Position numbers and translations under genes: made by a program. The notes under the pieces are model-generated. The model saw only the letters and a list, made by a program, of their open reading frames with translations. It was not told the origin of the DNA and ran no database searches. From Blasia pusilla (lineage: Eukaryota; Marchantiophyta; Marchantiopsida; Blasiales): a DNA stretch of 64,000 bases. How positions within the stretch are numbered: the first letter of the stretch is position 1; each line of letters starts with the position of its first letter. The stretch is from NCBI GenBank assembly GCA_050084515.1, contig CM114271.1, forward strand, positions 39,556,001 to 39,620,000, given 5' to 3'. Positions 10,089 to 21,501 of the stretch are shown piece after piece.

Positions 10089-11512
10089 CCAGCCAACCTG
10101 ATTTCGACAGCGCTTCCGCGTGACTCACTACAATGCTCAACTGAAGAACCTCACTCTCTCACTCCAAGGCCACGACACTCTAATCCAAATGACCCTGAGT
10201 TGAAAGCAATCTGATCTAGCTTCAAACACCTCTCCTGCAATCTTGCCCCAGCTCGCTCGCTCTATCCTACTCAACCAAGTGCTACACTCCACCTCCCGAG
10301 ACTCCGCCTCGAGCTTACAGGTCGCGCGATCCTCAATTTCACAGCACCCCTTCCTCTTTGCGCATAAACGCTGATCGCTACAGATCTGATCTCACTGCGT
10401 GCAACCCTGCAATGGAAGCGCCTGCTTCCCAGATTTCCAACGCGTCCAAGAACTCCGAAAACGGCCTCCGTTTCCACCCCCGTATTGCGGTTATACTGAA
10501 CTCGACTCCTGTCGGGTTCCGAGTCTGCCGCGGCGGTTCGGCTCTTTCACGCTCCGCGACTAGGACGTACTCCCGTACCCGAACTCGCGCCCGGTTCCGA
10601 GTACTCACGGCGGTCCACCTAACCTTGACTGATCTTCCTCTACTTGCTGCGGTTCTAGATACCACTACACACTTTGCGGCGCCGACTCCTTGGGCGGCGG
10701 TTTTGGCGGCCGCCCCAGTTAGCTCCGCACCAACCTTATTTATCCCGCCCCTCATTCTCGACAAGTATAGGCGCAACCTAGACCTTGGCGCATGGCTGAC
10801 TCTGAGTGGAGTTTTTCCTGGTGATCTCGTCATAGCCCGTTTTCAAATAAACAACGGTGATCGGCAATACCTGGTGGCAGCGTGCTTGGGTTCGCGGGTT
10901 CAGAATATACTCCACGACACTCTCCCCAACGAGCAAAAGATCTCGACCTCGAGATCTGAAGATCCGCCAATGCACCACCTGCAATCACCACGTTGTTTGG
11001 GAGTAGTTCGCGTCCATGATGGGGGGCGTCCCATTACCTGCCCGCCATCAGGGAGCAACTCCGACCTCCTTGCTGCGCTCACAAGCGCCAGTTAGTAAGG
11101 CCTTGGCCCTCACCGCCAAGCTGTGGCTTCAAGCGGGAATCAGGTCATCAGGACTGGTTACCTTCCTGACCTTGGGGATCATCGGGACTGGTTACCTTCC
11201 TGATCCCAGGATCATCGGGACGGGCTACCTTCCTGATCCGTGGTGCTCCTTTGATGAGGAGTCTTGGTCATCCGAGGCTGGTTACTCGCGATGACGGCGC
11301 TTGTCTCCTTCTAGCGTCAGGGTCGAATCGTCATTCGAACCAGCCAACCTTCACCCATCTAGGACATGGTTGCCCAGGCAATTCTTCCGGGTCCCTTATT
11401 TCCGAGACGTAGGCGCGTGATCAATGGGCGACGGGCTGGCCCGTATATAGGCGTGTCTACAGCTATGTGAGGTCAAGCTGATCAAGCCGCCCCATTGCAC
11501 TGGTCATCAACA
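10089..11512 (-). repeat. 3' LTR of the Gypsy element, outer end missing
   Basis: Bases 10089-10912 match 16652-17473. The continuation to about 11512 has no second copy here. The inner border is inferred from TGTTGATG on the minus strand at 11512, preceded by a purine-rich stretch (GGAAATCAGGG). A TATA-like ctatatacg (minus strand) lies at 11450-11460. Three tandem copies of a 33-bp unit (gggactggttaccttcctga and variants) lie at 11144-11245. The outer roughly 230 bases present in the other LTR (16422-16651) are absent. Long ORFs inside (for example 10358-11095 +) have no motifs and are taken as chance. Confidence 0.7.
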
Positions 11513-11596
11513 CCCTGATTTCCTGCACCACCCGCCTCCACCAACCACCGTCCGAACCTCGTTAGCGTTCAACGTTGGTCTGCCGCACTCTTGGAC

Positions 11597-13039
11597 TCAA
11601 TCTCTTCTGGTCCGCTTACGCTTGGTTTCCAACCAGCGTTTGAGTGGAATACTCATTTGATGCCAAGGAAGCGCCTTCAGCGGTTCCCAAGTAGCCTCCG
11701 CCCCCACCGGAGCGGCCCATCGGCATAGAAACTCTCGCTGAAACCGACCTTCATGATCCGCAACCACGCGCTCCTTAAGTATCTCCTCCACTTGCATACC
11801 CTGCAATTCTGGTAATGCCTCCAAAACAGGGTGCCACTTTTGTTCTCGAGTGGAGAATCGGTCAAAATCATCCACAAACTCTTTTAACAAGGAAACATGG
11901 AAGACTGGATGATAACTTTTCATAGTGGCAGGCAACTGCAATTCATATGCCACTTTGGCGACTCGCCTCAACACAGTGTAAGGTCCCGCCCACCGGGGTA
12001 CCAACTTCCGCACATGGCCCACGGGGAAATGAAAATTCTTTGTTTTCAACCAAACCTTGTCACCGACTCGATACTCAACATCTCTTCTATGCTGGTTGGC
12101 TTGTTTGGCGTACCGTTTCTGAGCACGCGCCATGTTAGCTTTGGCGAGATCCAACACAAATCCATTCACATTCAAAAACTCATCGACTTCGGGCTTGGCC
12201 GGTGCCCTAGGTCGCTCTTCCTCGTTCCACATGGACAAAGCTAAGGGCGTTAGCGGCGGATGGCGGCCTCGATAGACCACCTCAAATGGAGCTAATCCTG
12301 TGGTGAAGTGGCGGCTGGAGTTATAGGCAAATTCCAGCAAAGTTAGATGGTTCACCCAATCTGTTTGATCGCCAACAATATAGTTGCGCAAGCCTTGTTC
12401 CACAACCTGGTTCACGCGTTCAGTTTGGCCGTCCGTTTGCGGATGATAGGCGGTGCTAAACTTAAGATTAGTTCCTAGGCGCGTGAACAGTTGCGTCCAA
12501 AATTCAGAGGTGAACCTCGCATCTCTGTCAGTCACAATGTCTCGTGGGAGCCCATGCAATCGAAACACATGCGTCAGGAATAACTCAGCGGTACTCGCGG
12601 CGGTGATGGTTTCCTGGCAAGGTACAAAGTGAGCTTGCTTGCTGAACCGATCGCACACTACCCAAATGGTGTCACATCCATCAATCATGGGGAGTCCAAC
12701 CACGAAATCCATGCTCAATGACTCCCAAATGCCTTCGGGAATGGGCAGCGGGTGAAGTAATCCCGCTGGTTCTCTATAATCTGCTCGATGTTGTTGACAT
12801 GCAACACATGAAGATACAAAATCGCTCACGTCTGAACTCAGCGTGGGCCACCAAAATTTGCTTCTAACGCGTTCAAGTGTCCGCTCTCTACCTCCATGGG
12901 CGGCAAGCTCACAGTCATGACATTCTACCAAAATCTGCGTTCTAAGCTCGCCGGCCGGCACATATATCCGGTCTTGTTTAAACAGCCAAAGCCTATTGCG
13001 ACACTCTAACTTTTTGGCCTTGCTGTTCGCGGGCGCCAT
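11597..13039 (-). pseudogene. Gypsy integrase with C-terminal chromodomain
   Basis: This open stretch of 480 codons encodes the DNA integration enzyme of the retrotransposon. It has the HHCC zinc-binding N-terminus (H41, H48, C78, C81), then the catalytic core with D111 (SMDFVVGLP), D171 (VTDRDARF) and E207 (DGQTERVN), followed by the GPY-type region (WAGPYTVLRR) and a chromodomain at about 417-465 (VEEILKERVV, CRWAAP, ATWEPL). The chromodomain marks the chromovirus lineage and in that group is thought to guide insertion to chromatin marks. It follows in frame after the TAG at 13103-13105, so the Met at 13039 is only the first in this open segment and not a true start. Confidence 0.93.
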
Positions 13040-13102
13040 TAGCCGCCACTCAGTGGCTTGCTGATCTCCCTCGGTGGCGCTGCGAATCCGATCGAGTAGA
13101 TC

Positions 13103-13960
13103 CTATTCCACAGGCCGAGACACCAGCAGGTTAACTTTGCGGCTCAAGGCGTCGGCGGGAACATGTTCCTTGCCTTTCTTGTAGTGCCATATTACATGAA
13201 ACCGCGAGAGTTCTAGCTGCCATCGAACCTGTTTTGGAGAGAGTCGCGGTTGGGTTTGGAAGTAAGTGTTGGCAATGTTATCCGTAACAATGGTGACTTG
13301 GCTCGGTAATAAGTAATGCTGCCATCGCTTCAAGCAATAGATTACTGCATACATCTCCTTCTCATGGGCGGCCCAGCGAACTTCCACTTCGCTGAGTTTG
13401 TGTGATTCGTAGGCAACGGGACGGCCGTTTTGCATCAACACTCTGCCAATCGCCAAGTTTGACGCGTCCGTGTGAATCTCGAAAGGTTCACCTAACTTGG
13501 GCAGAGCCAACACAGGTTCGGTGCTAAGGACCTGTTTCAATTGGACAAACACCCAGTCCCGTTCAGGCGTCCAGCGGAACGCTGCATTCTTCTTGGTGAG
13601 TTCATGGAGTGGGCCCACTATTCCAGAAAACATGTTCACATGTTTACGAAAATAAGTTGCTAAACCTAGAAACGACCTCAACTCAGGCACATTTCGGGGT
13701 TGGGGCCACTCAATCAGCGTTCGAATCTTGGCGTGATTCGGGTGAACGCCGTCCTCATCTATGAGACAATCTAAAAATGCTACATTCTGCTGTCCGAAAG
13801 AGCACTTGCTCTTCTTGACATACAGTTTCTCCTTCCGAAGTCTTCTCATAACCTCTTCGACATCCAAGAGGTGTTGCGCCCAGGTTGGGGAGAACACTAT
13901 GATATCGTCCAAGTAGACAATCACGCATACATCCAACAAATCCCTAAACACGTCGTTCAT
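13103..13960 (-). pseudogene. Gypsy reverse transcriptase palm end and RNase H
   Basis: The stretch carries the polymerase active-site box YLDD (residues 16-19 of the open stretch), the thumb and connection region (FLGLATYFRKH), and an RNase H domain starting FEIHTDAS, with the KEMYAVIYCLKRWQHYL and VTDN segments. It ends in an in-frame TAG at 13103-13105, immediately upstream of the integrase frame. It is in a different frame from the upstream reverse transcriptase part because of the G6 run at 13979-13984. The product is split and cannot be made as one polyprotein without readthrough and frame correction. Confidence 0.92.
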
Positions 13961-14558
13961 GAGCGTACAAAACGTGGCGGGGGGCGTTGGTTAAGCCGAA
14001 GGGTAACACCACATACTCGTAAAGACCATACCGAGTTCTGATCGCCGTCTTGAACTCATCTCCTTCAGCGATCCGAATCTGATGGTAACCCGATCTGAGA
14101 TCAAGTTTTGTGAAGAACCTCCCCGTGGCGAGCCTATCCATAGTCTCGTCCATCAGCGGGAGTGGATAGCGGTTCTTAACAGTCACCTTGTTAAGAGCGC
14201 GATAATCGCCACACATCCGAAGTGTCCCATCCTTCTTCGCCACAAACAGAATTGGGGTAGCGTATGGCGACACACTGGGTCGAATGTGATTCTTGTTCAG
14301 CAGATCATTCAGCTGGGCTTTGAGTTTATCCATCTCAGTGCACGTCATGCGGCGACCTCGCCCCATGCTAGGGATATCTACGCCCGGCTGAATCTCGATC
14401 TTGTGATCAAGCGCGCGCCTAGGCGGCAATTCCGGCGGGAGTTCTTTGGGCATTAAATCAGCGTGTCGCTCTAGCAAGGCACGCATATCAGGATGAAGCG
14501 GGGCCTCCTCCGGTTTTAAGTGAGGGCGTTCAGATTCTAAAGGGGCTTGTGACAGCAA
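13944..14558 (-). pseudogene. Gypsy reverse transcriptase fingers and palm, N-terminal part
   Basis: This stretch encodes the first half of the reverse transcriptase, with [33 protein letters not shown], the first catalytic Asp region [16 protein letters not shown], and LPFGLTNAP. Directly after LTNAP the frame changes at a run of six G on the plus strand (13979-13984), and the protein continues in the frame of 13103-13960. It is in the same frame as gag-protease, separated only by the TGA at 14631-14633. The homopolymer location means a sequencing or assembly error cannot be excluded for this lesion. Confidence 0.92.
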
Positions 14559-14630
14559 AACCGTCCAAGCCTCATCTGCAGTTTTTAGGAGTTCGTCAAA
14601 CTGACGCGCGGAGCAAACCTGGTGGGTTAC

Positions 14631-16382
14631 TCACGCTTCGCTGAATTGCAGCGCCATGGCTTCGGGATCCTCTACGGTTTTAGGCGCCCTCAGCAAGGGA
14701 ACTTGTTCCCATTGTCCAACTCTATCGTAAAGGGACAGAAATCCCTCGTGGACGTTAACTATGGCTTTGAATTCCCGCAACCAATTCCAAGAGAGAATTC
14801 CCATGAATGATTCCGGTAAGTCCATCAGCAAGAATTCAGATCTGCGTTTGGTGTTTCCTATCAACAACGGAACCGACATACATTTTCTATCCACTTGGGT
14901 GGATCCCTGAGCAAACCGAACTAACAAGGGCTGAACTATCTTGGTTACGGCAAGCCCGAGACTCTTACTCTCTGATCTATTCATCACATTCACATTAGCC
15001 CCCGTGTCCAACAAGAAATACATTGGTTGCCCTTTAATGGACATGCGTACCCATGGTAAACATCTATTCATTGCTGTACCAAGTTCAGGCATACCTGATC
15101 CCACTTCAGCCACGCCTTCAATGGTTCTCGTGTCGCCGATGGCGTCTTGCTGATCCGGTTCACCCGCCTGCTCGCCATCAGCAAAGAATAGAGCAGCGTT
15201 CGGGCATTCCCTCACAAAATGTCCCCCTTGGCCGCATCGAAAACGACGGCGCGCATCAGATACAGTGGGCGTCATCAAAGATCTGCCCGGTGCCGCTGCC
15301 AAATTGGCCCGCATTCCAGATCTTGGTGTCTCAGATCTGGCCGGCGCGCCCGTGTTTCGAGATGGTTTTTGGGCGGCCCGGTTCAGAACTGACCCCACCG
15401 ACGAACCTCCAGATCTAGCTCGCGGCAGCAGGGCACCAGATCCCCGCGCTGTAGTGCTAAATTGCCCGCTGGTTCTCGGGCGTCCGCGGCCTTGAATCTG
15501 GCGGCTCACTTTGCCACTTCTCCATCTTCTTGCCGGTTTGAACTCGCGTGCTCCTGGTCTAGTTGTCGCCGGACCAGCGTGCTCTCTCCGCGCAAATTCC
15601 ACATTCTCTAACTTCTTAAACACGGTTTCCAGCGGCAACTCATCTCCCCATTCTTCTACCTTCATGGCGTAGAAGTGTTGTAATCTTGCAATGAACCGGT
15701 AGCGCCGCTCTTCCACATTCGTCATTCCCGCTAGCGTCGCGAGGTGACCAAATTCAAATATGTAATCACGAATACTACCGGTCTGACGTAAAGACTCCAG
15801 CGCATTGCGTCTAAGCACATATTCATTGGCGGGCACTAGCCGCGCTCTGATCAATTGCTTCAACTCCTCCCAGGTGCTAATGGGCGGCTGCGCGGCGGCT
15901 TCACGCTCACGTTGCACCGCCATCAACCAGCAACGAGCCACTTCTCCTAAGCGGGAACATGCGTACGTGAACCACCCTACCTGAGCAAAACACTGTAGAT
16001 ATAGCGACATAGCCAATTCCCAAGACTCGAATAAACTCAGGTCCCGCTCTCCATTGTAGACAGGCGGTTCCGCCGACTTTGGCCACCGCAGCCCGCGTCT
16101 CTCACCTTGAACCTGTGCGCCCAAGCGCTCTGCTGCTGTTACTAAATGGGGAGGAGAATTGGGCAGCTCCCTAGCTGCACGGTTCGCTGGTTCAGCACCT
16201 GCGACAGGTTCTTCAGGCTGCGCTGCCGCCTCACTCACATTATCAAACATGGCTTGGCGCAGCTGCTCAAGCTCATCCTCTCGCTCTTTAAGTCTGATTT
16301 CAAGAGCTTTCCTTTGAGCTTCCGCCTGCGCTAGCTGCTGTTCCATCTCTGAACTCGATCCACGGAATCGTGTGTGCACCAT
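14631..16382 (-). pseudogene. Gypsy gag, nucleocapsid and aspartic protease
   Basis: An open stretch of 583 codons starts at ATG 16382, a few bases inside the primer-binding site. Residues about 12-45 form a charged coiled-coil. A retrotransposon gag capsid domain follows at about 100-245, with the characteristic WEELKQLIRARLVP region. A CCHC zinc knuckle lies at about 380-393, but the position of its first Cys (380) is Arg, leaving C383, H388 and C393. The aspartic protease has its active site at DTGA (D459). The frame ends at a TGA (14631-14633) and reopens in the same frame toward the reverse transcriptase, so the ancestral arrangement was probably one long gag-pol frame. Confidence 0.92.
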
Positions 16383-16407
16383 CTACCTACTAAGGTCCAG
16401 ATCTGGT

Positions 16408-16419
16408 GCTCTGATACCA
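16408..16419 (-). other. Primer-binding site of the Gypsy element
   Basis: On the minus strand the sequence is TGGTATCAGAGC, complementary to the 3' end of plant initiator Met-tRNA. It lies two bases inside the LTR end CA (16422-16423), the standard spacing. Confidence 0.9.
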
Positions 16420-16421
16420 AG

Positions 16422-17529
16422 TGACGCCGAGAATTTCTTCGCTGTTTTCCCAAGCTGCAAACCTGCAATCACCAAGCAACAAAACAAGCAAGACTACAAG
16501 CTGCAACGCTTAACAACTCAACCTCCCGGCGCGCCACCAAACCTCTCGGAGTTTGGCTCCGGCTTTACCCACTCACACTCTCTGAGTTCTAATCACCAGG
16601 GCTCAGTTCTCCGCATTAGGAGCACTCCAGGGAACCACACTCAGAACTCATCCAGCCAACCTGATTTCGACAGCGCTTCCGCGTGACTCACTACAATGCT
16701 CAACTGAAGAACCTCACTCTCTCACTCCAAAGCCACGACACTCTAATCCAAATGACCCTGAGTTGAAAGCAATATGATCTAGCTTCAAACACCTCTCCTG
16801 CAATCTTGCCCCAGCTCGCTCGCTCTATCCTCCTCAACCAAGAGCTACACTCCACCTCCCGAGACTCCGCCTCGAGCTTACAGGTCGCGCGATCCTCAAT
16901 TTCACAGCACCCCTTCCTCTTTGCGCATGAACGCTGATCGCTACAGATCTGATCTCACTACGTGCGACCCTGCAAAGGAATCGCCTGCTTCCCAGCTTTC
17001 CAACGCGTCCAAGAACTCCGAAAACGGCCCCCGTTTCCACCCCCTCTCGCGGTTATACTGAACTCGACTCCTATCGGGTTCCGAGTCTGCCGCGGCGGTT
17101 CGGCTCTTTCACGCTCCGCGACTAGGACGTACTCCCGTACTCGACTCGCGCCCGGTTCCGAGTACTTGCGGCGGTTCTCCTGACCTGGACTGATCTTCCT
17201 CTACTTGCTGCGGTTCTAGATACCCCTACATACTTTGCGGCGCCGACTCCTTGGGCGGCGGTTTTGGCGGCCGCCCCAGTTAGCTCCGCAACAACCTTAT
17301 TTATCCCGCCCCTCATTATCGACAAGTACAGACGCAACCTAGACCTTGGCGCATGGCTGACTCTGAGTGGCGACTTTCCTGGTGATCTCGTCATAGCCCG
17401 TTTTCAAGTAAACAACGGTGATCGGCAATACCTGGTGGCAGTGTGCTTGGGTTGGCGGGTTCAGAATATACTCGGGCTTGGCCGGTGCCCTAGGTCGCTC
17501 TTCCTCGTTCCACATGGACAAAGCTAAGG
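16422..17529 (-). repeat. 5' LTR of the Gypsy element with a pol fragment at its outer end
   Basis: The inner end begins TGACGCCGAG on the plus strand beside the primer-binding site. Bases 16652-17473 match the other LTR. At 17473 the match stops in the sequence ctc, and the next 58 bases (17472-17529) match 12189-12246 of the element's own pol region in the same orientation. The LTR start expected here (with its TATA-like box) is therefore missing and replaced. The element cannot be transcribed from this LTR in the usual way. Confidence 0.8.
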
Positions 17530-18125
17530 ACACCTCTCCTCTCAAGTCTCTTGTGCTATTGACACATGTCAGATTAAGAGAATACCAAATTTAACAGAGA
17601 CTAGGAAATCTTCACCTAATCCTATAATAGTAGATCTACGTAGATCATCAAGTTATTCTAGCCTTCCTATCAATTATGTAAGCAACTTGTGAACCTTTAT
17701 TTTAGATAATCTTTGTTAGATGACGATGTCGTTGACAATGTGAATGTCAATATGTCTTCTTTGGAGGACTATATCCCTCTTGCAACTGCACTCACTATAT
17801 AGACATGAACTTAAGTCAACATGAAAAAAATTACGAGCGTTCCAAACAATATTTCAAATTATTGATACGGGATAATTAAATTCCAACTCTCGAAATCTTT
17901 TTCGAATTCCCATCCACATGACCTGATGTATAATAATAATATGGATGGTGATAATCTATGGATGGAAGGATGTGTTTTTTTTATTGCTCCTCAGTTTGAG
18001 ACTTGTCACTAGATTTCTTTACAAAAAACTTTTGGTCATGTTAAAAAAGGATCATACAAAGAGATTGGTAAGGAAAGTGAATTATTAAATAGGGATTTGT
18101 GCATTGCATGGTCCCTTACGGGCAA
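17530..18125. other. AT-rich spacer
   Basis: Nothing recognisable; no ORF of note, low GC. Confidence 0.4.
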
Positions 18126-18399
18126 GGTTGCATGTGGACAAAATCTGTGTCCGTGGACTTATGTCCGTCCTATGGAAGGACTTGCCCGTATGGGCCCCAC
18201 CTTTCCCTTCTTTTGCATTCCCCATACTTGCCTTTGTGTTCCATACTCCCCCATTTCTTCCTCCCTCCACCTTCACTCTCTCTTCACTCATTGCTCCTCT
18301 CATCCTTGCATTGACTTCCATCATGGACTAAAAGTGTGGGTCCCACCTCTTAGAACCCATGTCCATCCTAAGGAAGGACTTGTCTATTTTTGTGCAACC
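18126..18399. mobile_element. Small inverted-repeat element A (MITE-like)
   Basis: The segment starts GGTTGCATG and ends GTGCAACC, so its tips are inverted. The subterminal parts are also imperfectly inverted: a GACAA-type stretch, then a GTCC.TCCTAGG-type stretch. Its interior from about 18160 matches element B (19009-19290) in the opposite orientation. No transposase is present and no clear target duplication was found; cttacgg occurs 3-10 bases outside both tips but not in exact register. Confidence 0.5.
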
Positions 18400-19008
18400 A
18401 TACTTACGGATCCTTACGAGTTAGTTATTCATATCAATGGGGTAACTTAGGAGAAGAGGTTTTATTCTTTAGTATGATATTTTGCCAATCTAATCCACTC
18501 AAATTTTGGTTCTCCATTAATGGAAAGTGCTCATGTAAATGAACCTTTTTTATTTTATTTTGGGAGATGCCACATATAGAGGTGCTTTAGCCATGCTTTA
18601 AAAGTTCTCTCACATATAATTTATGGTATTGATGAAATTAGGTTAAGGGGGAATCCCCCGTAGCTTTGGAAATTTGAATCCCCCAGTCTCTCTTAATGTC
18701 CTCATTTTTAACCTTCCAATAGGTTCCCTCATTTTCTTTCATTCATGTCCTATATTTGGGCCAAACTGAATTGGTTTTTCTCCTTAAACTTTACCCTTAA
18801 ACTTTCTTTTCCAAAAGCAATTTTCTTTTCACTTAAGAAGGAAAATATTTTTTTCGGAGCCATTTTTTGATATCTACAAAATTTAAAATTTCTACCCACT
18901 CCTATGGGCTTTTTTTTAATTGATAATTCTTTTAAGAAATTCCTTTGATATTTAAGAGGCATCATGAATCGTGATTTGCATATCCAAGGCACAAGAGAGC
19001 CATGACAT
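18400..19008. other. AT-rich spacer between elements A and B
   Basis: Non-coding in appearance. The minus-strand ORF 18750-19106 has no motifs. Confidence 0.4.
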
Positions 19009-19552
19009 GGTTGCACAAAAATGGACAAATCCTCCCTTAGGACGGACATGGGCGGACAAGTCATGACATATTCACGGACATGGGTTCTAAGAGGTGGGAC
19101 CCACACTTATAGTCCATGATGGAAGGCAATGCAAGGATAAGTGGAGCAATGAGAGAGGAGGGAGGAGGGAGAAGGGAGTGGAGGTGGAGGTGGAGGGAGG
19201 AAGAAATGGGGGAATATGGAACACCAAGGCAAGTAAGGGGAAGCATAAAGAAGGGAAAGGTGGGGCCCATATGGATAAGTCCTTCCATAGGATGGACATA
19301 AGTCCACGGAGATGGACATATCCACATGAAATCTTGTTGTGGATTGAGGTTGAAAGTCCGTGTCCACGGACTGATGTCCATTCTATGGACGGACATGTCC
19401 GTGCGGGCTCGGGTACCTATGGCCCCCATCCTAGCCCGCCATACGGCCATCCAAGAGGCACGGGCTTTGTCAGCCCGGGTACGGGCTTTGGTGCTTTCAC
19501 GCATGTCCGTCGAGTTGTCAACATGTCTGGACATATGCGTTTCCGTGCAACC
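19009..19552. mobile_element. Small inverted-repeat element B (MITE-like)
   Basis: It begins GGTTGCACAAAAATGGACAA and ends TCCGTGCAACC. Bases 19009-19290 are an inverted copy of element A, and the remainder (to 19552) adds several GTCCGT/ACGGAC motifs and a GC-rich block near 19400-19490. The minus-strand ORF 19061-19534 and its frames are low-complexity Ser/Pro/Leu shadows. No transposase was seen. Confidence 0.5.
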
Positions 19553-21214
19553 TTTCTATTGATATATCCTATTCTAGTAGAACTTCTAGTAGATCCTCTT
19601 AGATGTGAGATTTCCATAGACGTAGGTTCTAGGAATCTCACAATAATTATTTGATTATGAATCAAACTACTTGCATACTGATTAATTTATGTTCTAGCTA
19701 CACTTATATAGTTGTATAACTTAAGAGGTTAAACTTAAATATGTCATAAATATTTCTAACTATGATATATTGTATTATAGTTTTATCAAACTAGTTAGCA
19801 TGTTTGTGCTAAACACGGAAAGAGAATGATGTGCTAGTACTCAATGACTTGTGTGATGTGCAATAAGTTTAAATTAATATACCTAATATCAATTTTATTT
19901 TTATGAGATTGTGAGCTTTTTGGGGCATGCAATATGTCATTTTATGGGTGTGAAAAAGTTTGAATGCAATATTGTGACAATATGTAGATTCTAATTCATC
20001 ATATGGTCATACCCATAAGAAAAAAATTATTCATTTTCTTCAAACTTTGAACCCAACCTAACATACTATGTAGGATCTAATGATTCTAATGCTTCTTGCA
20101 TCTTCGATGCTAACTAATTTTACGTACACTAAGCACCTTACTCATTTTAAAACTCTCTTCTCCCACCGTGTTAGTGTTAGCCCATTGGTCTAGGAGCAGA
20201 GGGCTTTTTAAGGATTTTCTCGAGAAATTGGAATTTTTAAAAAAAAAGGGGAATATAGTAAAGAATAAATATTCAACAAGAGAAGGAAGTAGAGAAAGGA
20301 ATAAATTTCAAATAATAGAGAGCTTCATCAACATGAAGATTTAATTTTGAAACAAGGAAAGAGATGTGAATAATTTTGAATAATCAAGCCAACATATTGA
20401 GAAAGGGAATTTAAAGTTTCAACAATGGAGGGCTTTTCTCCTCTATTGAGAATTAGTGTTTATTTTCAAGAGAAGAGGGTTACCTAATAAGATTATTTTA
20501 TCAACCCAGGAGGGAATGAGAAAAAGGGATAAATTTCAATTAGGGAGGGGGCCGCTCCCTAATTACTCCCTTCCAACAACAATGAAAGGAAAAGAAAAAG
20601 AAATTCTCAATAAGAAAAGAAAGGAGAGCTATATAATATTAGATTTAAATATGAGATTGAGGAAATTTCCCACTCATTTCAAGATAGGGATAAATTTTTG
20701 AGAAAAGGGAAATTAGAGAAAGGTATAAATTTTTTAGGAAGGGGTTTGAGGGAAGATTCCATTAATGGAAAAAATGTTTAATTTTCAAAAGGAAAGGGGA
20801 GGAGTTAAGGTTATAATTTCAAATCGAGAGAGATAATTGAGAGGATAGGGACTAATACCATCGATTTAGATCCTTCAAGGATTTACTGAGGTATGAAGAG
20901 GCCGGAGAATAAAATAAGGTGGAAGGGGTAAGGATGGGAAGGGTGTTGAATCAAGGGACCCTTCATTCTCTCAAGTGCAATATTTGAAAAGAGAAGAAAG
21001 GAGTCTAACAAGATGATGTTTTGGATAGAAACATCCAATAGGATATGGATTTGATAATACTTGGAAATTCCAAAAAAAAATCTATTCCGAAAGAGGAATT
21101 AAGAGTGGAGATATGAAATTCCACGGGCTCCTCCCTTTATATAGAAGGACACATATGTATAGACTGTATGGGCCTTTTTTGGATAGTTAAGAAGGGCTCA
21201 TGAGTAATCAATAG
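19553..21214. other. AT-rich spacer with a purine-rich block
   Basis: No gene seen. From about 20200 to 21130 the plus strand is strongly purine-rich with recurring gagaaagggataaatttcaa-like phrases, which suggests decayed tandem repetition. ORF 20456-20701 is Lys/Arg-rich low complexity. Confidence 0.45.
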
Positions 21215-21415
21215 GGTTGCACGGAAATAGACAAGCTCGTCTATGGGATAGACGTCTCCACTTTCACGTGCATACACATCATTACACAACATACATTACT
21301 GTCACCAAACATACACACAAACACGCACCCATTCTGACTTATGGCATCCAAACATCGAAACGAGAAGTATCAAAATATCTCCAATAAATCACGTGGATCT
21401 CACTCACAAATTTGT

Positions 21416-21501
<86 letters not shown>

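Larger units (their letters stand above)
10089..17529 (-). mobile_element. Ty3/Gypsy chromovirus LTR retrotransposon, defective
   Basis: The element lies on the minus strand with the order LTR, PBS, gag-protease, reverse transcriptase, RNase H, integrase with chromodomain, LTR. The internal part is about 4.9 kb. Gag, protease and reverse transcriptase share one reading frame. Three lesions break the frame: a TGA at 14631-14633, a one-base frameshift at a G6 run (13979-13984 on the plus strand), and a TAG at 13103-13105. The two LTR copies share about 820 bp (10089-10912 and 16652-17473) with scattered mismatches, so the insertion is not very recent. The outer ends of both LTRs are atypical (see separate entries) and no target-site duplication was found. 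Confidence 0.93.

Noticed and set aside
10358-11095. 245-codon plus-strand ORF
   Set aside because: It lies antisense inside the Gypsy LTR, has no motifs, and is broken in the other LTR copy.
19061-19534. 157-codon minus-strand ORF with related frames at 18085-18450
   Set aside because: It is low-complexity sequence inside the inverted elements A and B. The similarity between copies reflects DNA repetition, not protein conservation.
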